In this document: positions 36,246-44,886 of the stretch, piece by piece
Position numbering within the stretch: position 1 is the stretch's first letter
Layout of the letters: every line of letters starts with the position of its first letter
DNA from: Polyporus tsugae
Lineage: Eukaryota > Basidiomycota > Agaricomycetes > Polyporales > Polyporaceae
Direction: 5' to 3'
NCBI GenBank assembly: GCA_024305745.1
Contig: JAHRBS010000001.1
Coordinates: forward strand, 2,790,001-2,854,000
DNA length: 64,000 nucleotides
Made by a program: the position numbers and the translations under genes
The notes under the pieces: model-generated
The model's database searches: none
The model's input: only the letters and a program-made list of their open reading frames with translations
Told to the model about the DNA's origin: nothing

Positions 36246-36324
36246 GGCGCTATAGTGTAGTGGTTATCACTTGGGATTCTGATTACATTATTCCCAAAAC
36301 CCAGGTTCGAGCCCTGGTAGCGCC
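36246..36324 (+). tRNA. tRNA-Gln(CTG) with 8-nt intron
   Basis: The acceptor arms GGCGCTA (36246-36252) and TAGCGCC (36318-36324) pair fully. The T stem CCAGG/CCTGG encloses TTCGAGC. The anticodon stem TGGGA (36272-36276) pairs with TCCCA (36292-36296). The anticodon CTG lies at 36279-36281, followed by A37 and then an 8-nt intron (36283-36290) at the canonical position. The A and B boxes are recognisable. It lies 74 bp from the BTB start codon on the other strand. Confidence 0.93.
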
Positions 36325-37671
36325 TTGACCATGCGCTCTGATGATATGTTTTGATCACCCTTTGTTGGCAAGTTGGACCCGGTTGTTCAAGTCCTCGTGC
36401 TCTCAGAAGCTTACTACTGGACCCAGCTGGAGCTGGAGGTAGAGCGTATGATCTGTCTCGCGCAGTATCGAGTCTCATGATCATCTGCACTGCCGATACC
36501 CCACTGGCACATTCACCTTATGATCGATACGGGGCCCATCGGCACGAATAACGACACCCCCTCATCGTCCCTCATAGGCCTCATACTCCGCCTTGCGTTC
36601 TTTTGCCCGGGACTTATCCGCATGTTACTATAAGCTATGTATTCCGGTCCGTCAGTCTCGTACTCACTGAAGTTGAACAGATCGCAATGTCCACGAACCA
36701 TTCAACCGCCGACTAAGTCGCCATGCCTCTCGTGGTGGAAATTATGCCTCGAGTAATTCCCGTCAGAGGTCGCCCGTGTCTCCACAACGCTCCAACGGAG
36801 ATCATGAACCCACATCCTTCAATGGGTATTTTAAGTGACATTCGGTTGGCACTCCGTTCCCAAAAAGCATGGTCCGGAAGCGCGACCCCGTGCATGTTCT
36901 TCACTGGTACGGCATCGTGCCGTTTGGCCCTCAGCGATTGTATGTGCAGCGTAGCGCTGATCATCAGTGGGTTTCTTGTGCACGAGGATGAACTTGGACG
37001 CCGATGAACCTAAACCATCCAAATGGGTTCCGAAACACGCGCCTTCTGCGTGTTCTTCAGCTCAGCAACCTTGGGTGAATGAAACCTTTGTACAATACCA
37101 AAACGTCGTGGGCCCTTCCGCGTTCCGTTGCTCATGGCAGATCAAGTGGACGGCGTCCCGAGCTAAACCGGCATGTCAGAGTATCGTTCAGTCGTGGTCC
37201 TTCCGGTACGGCAACTCACGAACACACGTAATGAACAGGGAGGGACGCAGCTCTCGGGAGTCCGCCGCTCGCTTCCCCAGCGGTTCTTCGAACATAAATT
37301 GGCACCAGGTGGGCTCCAGCTGCGTCTACGTGCAATTCTTGCGGTCGCCTGGAGACTGCGGAACGCAAGAGGACATAATTAATAGATAACCCGAGCTTGA
37401 AGGGCACCGGCACGTGTACCAAGACTCACCAAGCGACGGAGCGCGAGGGTACGTTCAGTGGCGTCTTCAATCGCCTGCTGTCCTCCTTCGCTGTTCAATG
37501 TTTCCTGCAAGCAGAGTTCTTTCCTCTTGGAATTGAAAACACAACTATTTAAATCAAAAACATACATCGGCAAAGACGCGAACGAGATCACCACAAAGTG
37601 GGCAGAGGGCGACGATGACCACATCTCGGTCTGGGCGGGGATGGGAGGCCATGTCCAGCGAAAGCACAGAG
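36325..37671. other. 1.35-kb region without a recognised gene
   Basis: This lies between tRNA-Gln and the kinase-like gene stop codon. Several short open frames exist on both strands, none with a domain, signal peptide or splice pattern I can support. It may be the site of an eroded gene. Confidence 0.45.
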
Positions 37672-39073
37672 TCATTTTCGGTGTGAGGGGGTGGGAACAG
37701 CTGGTGTCCCCGTCGCAACCCAAAACAGAGTCCGAAATGCGTGGCGGCAGTCCCTGTATAGTCGAGCTATCGGATTTTCGCTCCGGTAGACGACGCGGGA
37801 CCGGAGCTTTGGCTGCGAGAGTGAAGCGGACAGCTTCTCGAGACGCATGCAGGCTTCATCCATTGAGGGGCGCCTCGACGGATCGAGGTGCACCATGTCG
37901 TCCACGAGTGGCCTCAGGAAGTCTAAGCCGGACGCTTTCTGCGGGATCGCATGCAAATGTCAGTTCTCTATGTCGTGTTGCCTTACATCCTGAACTCACC
38001 CCCATCAGGTCTTCGCGTATGAGGTTACCAAGACAGTATATATCGATTTTGTAAGGATCTTTCGGGGTTGAAGGATCCCTGTACTCGGGGACACTCTTGT
38101 CTCCACCGAATGCGACCGGAACAAGAGGGTCAAGTTCCTCTGGAGGGAATCGATACGAGAGGCCGAAGTCGATGTAGTAGTACGTGGTGGGATGGCCTGT
38201 GCGCGTATACTGTTTCATCCTTCGCTTGAAATCGTAGCTTCTGTTTAGGTCGATAGGATGCGGTTGCTCGGAGAAAAGCGGCGCCGGATCCATCATGACG
38301 TTTATGATATGGACGTCGCTGAACGGGAATATTGAAGGGGTGCATGACTGGAGACGTTTACCCATTTACTCACCAATGTGCGACATGATGACTATGCATG
38401 AAGTGGAGTCCCTGAATAGCACAAACGTCAGTTCCAGGTCAACGATGCTGATGCTAGCGGTGCGACCCACCTCAAACAGCTGTCGGAGACATTCGACCGT
38501 TTCTCCCAAGGTGGCGAATTTTACATCATATATGCGGATGAGGTACGGCATGACCAGGAACTGGATGTCCTCCATCAAGGGGGATTGAAGGGCTTCATAG
38601 ACTGGGACAGAATGGTTGGACGGATCCGTCGCGAGCGGGGTTGTCGAGAAGTAACGAATGATCTCCTCCTCCTGTGGGTGATCCGACTTCTTCATCCTCT
38701 TTATGGAAACGACGCGACCGTCGGATATGCGAATAGCATCCATAACAACTGTGCGCTAGTGTCCAATGGATCGGCATAACATAGAACAATATCCTCCTGA
38801 CGTGCTCACTAAAGGCCATTGGCCATCTTCGCAATTGTTCGGATTTTCTTTCGACTTGAGCCATGACGGTTCCCAGTCGGTTCGATAGCGACGACGCAAT
38901 ATGTAACCGGAAGCTGCAAGCCACTCCTGGTGATCCGTCCATAGGTACTCGTCTTCGAATAGACCGCCTGGCAGCACTTTCGCGCTCAAGGTATGAGGGT
39001 TGTGCGGAAAAGCCATCTCTGTAGAAGGTTTCACGTAGAAGTGGATATCCGGTGGGAGGGGAGGTGAGGCCAT
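37672..39073 (-). CDS. Fungal protein-kinase-like protein
   Basis: Exons 39073-38810, 38755-38471, 38411-38374, 38318-38000 and 37938-37672 give 390 aa. After an N-terminal extension (DEYLWTDHQEWLAASGYIL) comes a kinase-like fold. RVVSIKRMK supplies the ATP-site Lys, and FLVMPYL lies at the hinge. The catalytic loop HCDVHIINVMMD has Asp and Asn intact but Cys instead of Arg in HRD. YYIDFGLSYRF supplies DFG. The C-lobe shows DIYCLGNLIRED and LDPSRRPSMDEA. The APE motif is replaced by VPEY. This fits the lineage-expanded small kinases of Agaricomycetes, with substrate unknown. The key residues argue for a possibly active enzyme. The tail ends shortly after the fold with no membrane span. The 450-bp upstream gap is shared with the plus-strand gene at 39524. 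Confidence 0.8.
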
Positions 39074-39523
39074 GGAGAGGAGTTAAGGCAGTTATGTGGC
39101 ATGAGTCGTGGATGGGGCGTGGACGAGTGCGTGGATTCCGATATTGACGTCAAAAGTCGCCGGTTCGATGGGTTCTGGTTCTTCAGCCAGGGTTCGGCGA
39201 GGTCAGGGCTTCGCCAACGCTCAGAGTTCTTCTCGATCCGACGACCGTACGAGTCATGGTGGTTTCAATCCACTCGCGTAGGGCCTGTCTGTGCTCATGA
39301 GCAGGGATTCAATACGTCGAAGCTGCTGTCTCACCTACACGATGCCCTTTTTCTCCCATGAATCGCAGTCTCTGCTTGTCGAGCAATAACATGCTCGCAA
39401 AGCATGTCTTCCATTTCGGGACCAGGGCGTCATGAGCGAGAGAACCCACCCGCGTCAAATTTTCCCTAGAAAAGCGTCCGCAATCGCGGTCCATTCTCAT
39501 CGTACTCTACGCCTCTATTCACC
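39074..39523. promoter_or_regulatory. Divergent upstream region, kinase-like / unknown gene
   Basis: This 450-bp gap lies between divergent start codons and must contain both promoters. No gene or clear motif was recognised. Confidence 0.4.
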
Positions 39524-40965
39524 ATGCCGGTGATCCCACTTGCAGCCGCCCCCGCCCTCTTTGAAGGTGGCATGCAACTCGTCGTAGGCATATACCGCGA
39601 GGTAGCGCCAACACACATCATAAAGAAGGGGGACGGGAAGTATGATGAGGGGATCAATATCCTGGAAGCTCACCACGCCCTCATGACCCCAGACCAAATC
39701 GAGCAGATTGCCCTCGTGGCGCAACGGTAAGCACTCTCTGCCGATGAGCACGAATTCGAAATCACTCATCTGTTCACTTCCGCCACTCAGTGTGGATGCG
39801 GCGCGGCCTCCCCAGCCCTCGGGACCAACCACGCTTCGGGATCTGTTACGAAACCCGTTCAATAAGATCACTATCGCACGGAAATACAAGCGCATCTGCA
39901 AGGAATATCTGCACCTTGTTCAAGTGTGTTGCTTTTTATGCGGAACGCGACCTTTTTGCGCCTGACCTGGACCATTACAGCGAACGTCGCAGTTGGCGCG
40001 GCTTCAGGCAGCAGAGAGGGATGTGATATTGGCCTGGGGCGCGAAAAATGGGAGGCTCTCTCAGGCTCCTGGCCCCATGACCGACGCGTGCCACGGAAAT
40101 GGTACACCCACCGCCAAAGTCTTTGACGTGTCGCAAGCAGTGGCGCTTGAAATAGGTAAGTAATTGTCGTTCGCTCCTCTGCATTCCCCTCGCTCGACGG
40201 GAGTCATGCCGCAGAACGAGCCGCTGGCCCAGGCGCGGAGATGTCTGTCAAGTTCCGCGACGTCAAGTTATCAGTCGGCGCGACAACTAGCATGAATCTC
40301 CAGTTCACACGTAAGCGTTGTCATCTCCGGTCGACAGCTTCAGGAATCGACTCACCTCGTCGGGTCTTAGCCTCCGGCATTGTTACGGTTAGCCTAGGAC
40401 TGATTTAAGTTCCCTCTCTGACGCAACGCGAAGCTCTGCCTGCAGTCTCTGGGGAATCAGTTCAGGCCGAGGTAGCCGTCGGAGGGAGTAACATATCTCA
40501 TCCCATGACACCACAACCTAACGCGTTAGCCCGAACCCCTTCCATTATTTCACGTACGTTTCCACTGTGTTCGCATCCGTCGAGAACTCATCGATGACTG
40601 TGACGTAGTGAGCGGCACTGCTACGATCTTTCCATGCCAGAAGGACCAAGGTGATCTCCAACGTGGCAACGCCGACGGTAAGTAGTTGTGTCCTGAGATG
40701 CGATTGACGGTCGCCATAACCCTGTGCTGCTCTCATTGAAGCAGGTACTAAAAAGGATGTCGATACCGTGAATAACGCCAACGTCCACGGCGAGCACAAC
40801 GGGGGCATAGTCACTTACGCGCTCAGGTTTGACAACCTAGAGTACCACACCGAGGTTGGTGCGACCGCGCGACCAAAGAATGACCGTGACACTGCTTCAT
40901 GTGAAGATGCCTCGGCGATTGTCAGGGCTGGCTCTGGCTTTGTGGTGCAACTTGCCGCTCTATAG
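39524..40965 (+). CDS. Hypothetical protein, seven exons
   Basis: I do not recognise this family. Exons 39524-39726, 39791-39923, 39981-40155, 40215-40310, 40446-40553, 40609-40677 and 40745-40965 give 334 aa. All junctions are GT-AG with matching phases, which argues for a real gene. The N terminus is mildly hydrophobic (MPVIPLAAAPALFEGGMQL) but not a clear signal peptide. The middle is helical and charged (KITIARKYKRICKEYLHLVQ, QAAERDVILAWGAKNG). The rest looks beta-rich (KFRDVKLSVGATTSMNLQF, NGGIVTYALRFDNLEYHTEV). No catalytic motif, zinc ligand or membrane span is visible. Intron 40311-40445 (135 nt) is twice the local norm and could hide a small exon. It could be lineage-specific. Confidence 0.6.
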
Positions 40966-41689
40966 TTCGACCAAGGGTGCGCTGTGCACTCCCGACTCGA
41001 CTCCGAGTACCCGTTCTGTTTTGCCTTGTATTCGTGTGTCCGTTTTTGTACTATTGCATCTGTCCCTCCGCAGTCATCGCCTCGCACTTGCTTGTATCAC
41101 CATCGACAAGTATCCTGTACCCATCCTCTCGTAACATATAATCGGGAGTATCCTATAACCATACTGTAGACCTTTATTTATGTGAAAATCCGTTGAGCGG
41201 CATCGGAATGGTGCGACGTACCCGTTTGCCGCAGCAGGTGCTCTGCCTTCTGCCTTCTTGACCACTATCGTCAAGCCGCACGCCAACCCTCTGTACCTCC
41301 GCTACAAAGCCTTGAGGCCTTGACCCTCGTACATTGACATCGCGTGCCAGAATGGTACCCAAGATAGTTTTGTTGTTTGAAAAGGAGATACCAACCGACA
41401 TGGTATTGAGCAAGGTGATGACGGCCTTGAGGCCTGAGGACGCGGCCTTTCAATTGGATATGGTAATGTAGGCGGATTATCGGAGTTTGATACTTACAGA
41501 TCCTTACTTATCATCATTTACTCGACGACATATTACTATGTAAACCCAGGATTTGGCTTGCCCTCGACGTTCCAACTTTTTGCTCCGTCCTTCTTCCGCT
41601 AATGTGCGATACTGTGTATCATGAGGTATGTCATACATGGGTATAAGTAGAAGCATCTTAGATCATATGTACAATCACAACTCATCCCC
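40966..41689. other. Convergent intergenic region
   Basis: This lies between the stop codons of the unknown gene and the HMMR-like gene. No gene was recognised. Confidence 0.5.
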
Positions 41690-44178
41690 TCACATAATCT
41701 CGTCCAAAGTCATATCACCGTCCGTCGGAAGCTCAGGCAAACTCGGCAGTCTCGAGCTCGCCGACGAACGCGCCGCAGACACCCGCTGCGTCTGCTCCGA
41801 GCTGTGCGAAGACGTAGAAACTGATTCCGGGACATCAGGCTCCAACGTCGCCATGGCGGGTCTTGCGACCCTCGTGATAGTCGTGCGTGGCTTGACGTCT
41901 TGTGGGACCGCCACAGACTTGTACAACTCGAGCTCGGCGCGGAGGTCGTCATTGTCCGCATAGGCAGCGTCTCGATCGCGCGTCGAGAGTAACAGGTTCT
42001 GTGGCAACATCCAATGAGCGGTGAGGACATCGCCAGCACAGAAGGTCAGGGCAGGAACGTACGTGCTTCGTTTCGTGCAGCTCACGCCGGATGCGGTCGA
42101 CGTACACGATGCGCTGGGCAGGGTTGTTGTGCCCGAGGATCTCAGCGTTGAACTTGCTGAGCCGCTGCGCTTCCCCCTCCGCCAGGGCGTTCTTCATGAC
42201 GAGTTGGTCGACTTCGGCGAGGAGGTTGCTGTATGCTTCCTGGTACTTCTCCGCTTCGGCAAGGTCGGAGCTCAACCTGTCCAAACGTCAACGACGAGGG
42301 AGCAGCGGAGATCAAGAACAGGACTCACTGCTCGACTTCAGAGCGCAAGAACTGCTCGGCCTGCTTCGCCTGATGGAGCGACTTGGCCAAACGCTGACTC
42401 GCCTGCTTCTCCTGCTGCAAGCCTTGTTCGGCGCGCGCAACATCCGCCTGTGCTTCTGCCTTGACGACGTCGAGCTGTTTTTTGAACGAGTCCGCGCGCG
42501 CGTTTGACTCGGCGAGAGACGCGGCGGATTCCGCGAGCATGCGTTGCACGTCAGCGTGTTCGGTCTGCACGCGCTGCAGAGACTCGGAAAGCTGTTTGCG
42601 AACCACCTCTGCTTCGGCGAGTTGTTTCGCGCGCTGGTCGAGCTGTGCATGAGTGTCGTTTGCTTCCTTGCTGAGCACCGAGGCGTGGAATAGCAGCGTG
42701 CCTGTGCGGACTCGGTCCAGAGAGCTCCATAGCTCTGAGTCCACTCGAGCTGCATCAAGAGCGCTGTGGATCGATGCGTGCCGCTCCTCGGCAACAGACC
42801 TAGCCACATCCTCGAGCTCGCGGAACTCATTTCCAGGAACAGTTGTGACGCTGGATACGTCTCGGAGAGCTTGACGGTAGGCGGTAGCTTCGTCCTGGGT
42901 CTCGCGGAGCTGAGAAGTGAGGAATGCTTTCTCTTCCTTCACCTGCCGGATGAGGTTCGCGAGCTCGACAACTTGACCGTCGCTGTTCGCAAGCTTGCGT
43001 TCTAGCTTGTTGTTGCGCAACTGAAGGACCACAACCTCCTGCTTGACACGTCGGTGCGCCGAGAGCGCGATCGTCGTAGATGCGAGCTTGCCGTACTCCT
43101 GCGCGACACGGGAGAGGGCGTACCGATGCTGCTCGAGCTGTGCAACGAGCTCTTCCTCCGCGTCCCCTGCAGAGGACTCAACTTGCCGCAGTGCATCGCG
43201 CGCAGCTTGCGCCTCCTTCTGGGCCACCAGCAATTGGCTTGTCACATCTTCTACTGCAACCCGCGCCTCCTGCACCCGCTCATCGGTCTTCGCCTTGGCC
43301 TCGTCCAGCCGTGCTTCTACGGCCTCCCGCTTCTTCCTCTCCATGCCTAACGCCTTCTCCAACTCCGCAATCTTCCTATCCCGCTCCCTCAACTCGTCTT
43401 TCCTCCTCGCCTCTGCTTTGCGCGCCTCCATCGCATCTCCCTGCTTCGCCGCGAGCTGCGTGCGCTCGTGTTCGCTAGCACGAAGTTTCAGCCGGAGATC
43501 GCGCAGTTCGGCTTGGTCGTTCGCGGTCGCCTTCTTCAGCTCTTGCACGCGCGCGTCGAGAGTATCGGTCTGTTTCTTGAGCTTGTCTGCGCGTTCAGTT
43601 TGTTCAGCGGCCGTTCTTTGCGCGCGATTGAGCTCGAGCTTGAGTCGCTCCTGCTCGAGATGGTGCTGGGACGGACTTGGTACTGGGCGCGGAGGAAGAT
43701 ATTTTACGGGAAGACTCACAGCTTTCTTCTCTTCCACATGGACCCTCTCTAGATCTTCCAGCTTACGTTGGAGAACTGCTAGCCTATCGGTAGTGGGATG
43801 GTTTGCCGTCCTTGTTGGCGGCCGATTCTGGCCTGCAGCATCGAGATCATACACTCCGGGACCTACGGGGTCTGAGAAACGTTTGCAAACCACGAACTGT
43901 GGAGCACTTACCGGGTACATCATCCGGCTTGTCTTTGTTGAAGCGGTTCGTCTTCTCCAGGAATGCGCCTCGCTTGTATGCGTCGTATTCAGGATCTAGC
44001 AGAGGTCAGCACTACACCATACTACATGCCTGCATCCATTCGTTACCTTGCGTGTCGTATGCTCCAGGCCCAGGTACATCGGAAGCTGTGGGCATTGACT
44101 TGGTGTCCAGCTCGCGAGACGACGGCGACGGACGGGCGCACCTTTTGCAGATTGGAATCTTGACCCTCTTGAGAACAT
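41690..44178 (-). CDS. Coiled-coil protein resembling HMMR/RHAMM
   Basis: Exons 44178-44142, 44085-44047, 43995-43912, 43862-43720, 43665-42329, 42276-42063 and 41998-41690 give 720 aa. The N terminus has paired motifs DVPGPGAYD and DVPGPGVYD around AYKRGAFLEKTNRF, like the amino-terminal block of hyaluronan-mediated motility receptors. Residues ~100-600 are nearly continuous heptad-type coiled coil, rich in Glu, Lys, Arg and Ala. Near the C terminus AEILGHNNPAQRIVYVDRIRREL resembles the LGHxNxxQKIxHVxKLK region by which HMMR binds microtubule-spindle partners. A spindle or microtubule role is therefore likely, though the match is to short motifs. The tail is Ser/Thr-rich. The retrotransposon lies only 175 bp upstream of its start codon. 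Confidence 0.75.
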
Positions 44179-44353
44179 GCTGTTGTCGTTATTATCTTCC
44201 TCGTGTCTTCGTCAGTATCGTAAGCGTGGTGGCGAACGTTTGAGCCACCTCGTTGCCGTCATGGACGATGTTGAACACGGAGCGCGTGGTCCAAACACGT
44301 CCACACAAACGCGTCGCGTCCGCGCGTCTCATACCCATGTGATCGAGTGTGTG

Positions 44354-44669
44354 TGTTGACACATAGACCTGGCTCGGTCGTGTTCGGTTTGGTCTTGTTT
44401 GTATCCTGCCTAAAACGGGCGTTCAACGCCCAGATATTGAATGTCCTCATTCCCGTTCCGCAGCACTACTGTTTCTCTACTTCCGCTGTACAATACGACA
44501 TAGTGACGTGAAAATGCGTTCATCCCGCCTGTGACTCGACTTAAAAGCAATGACGTAGCTACAACCATCCAGTTGTATATAAACCCCCGTTTCTCTCGAA
44601 TAAACGGCAGTACTCCGTCTTATCCTCACGCCGCCGGTTCGAGCTCCGAAAGGATAGGGCGCCACCACA
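44354..44669 (+). repeat. 5' LTR
   Basis: This 316-bp repeat starts TGTTGACACA and ends GCCACCACA. A TATATAA-type box lies near 44575-44582 and an AATAAA at 44599-44604, marking probable promoter and polyadenylation signals. It is identical by eye to the 3' LTR. Confidence 0.95.
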
Positions 44670-44684
44670 CTTGATCAAGTGTGG
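44665..44684. repeat. Perfect 20-bp palindrome across the LTR/internal junction
   Basis: CCACACTTGATCAAGTGTGG equals its own reverse complement. Its left quarter is the end of the 5' LTR and the rest lies where a primer-binding site is expected. No complement to a tRNA 3' end was recognised next to it. Confidence 0.9.
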
Positions 44685-44886
44685 GTTCGAATCTGTTCCC
44701 CGCACTTTGCTTAACTCTTTGTTACTCGCACTTGCACTCGTATTCGAGACTGCTTCTCTCGCCGTTACAGTCGAAAAATAGCCACAACGGCTAATCACTT
44801 ATATTAGTCGACACACTCCGTAGTACGTATCCAGTAGCGCTACACCATCCAAATCCGAACGTACTTAGCGTGTCCCTTCTGCACTC

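Noticed and set aside
37001..37440. Possible second kinase-like or unknown gene downstream of 37672
   Set aside because: The frames are short, on both strands, and none continues across plausible splice sites with conserved content.
44630..44669. A tRNA-like B box and ACCA at the LTR end
   Set aside because: GGTTCGAGC is followed by no pairing T stem or acceptor arm, so it is not a tRNA gene; it recurs in both LTRs as part of the repeat.
44684..44710. Sequence after the LTR as a conventional tRNA primer-binding site
   Set aside because: The TTCGAA core gives an apparent tRNA match on both strands, but a CCA would fall directly after the T loop, which no tRNA has.
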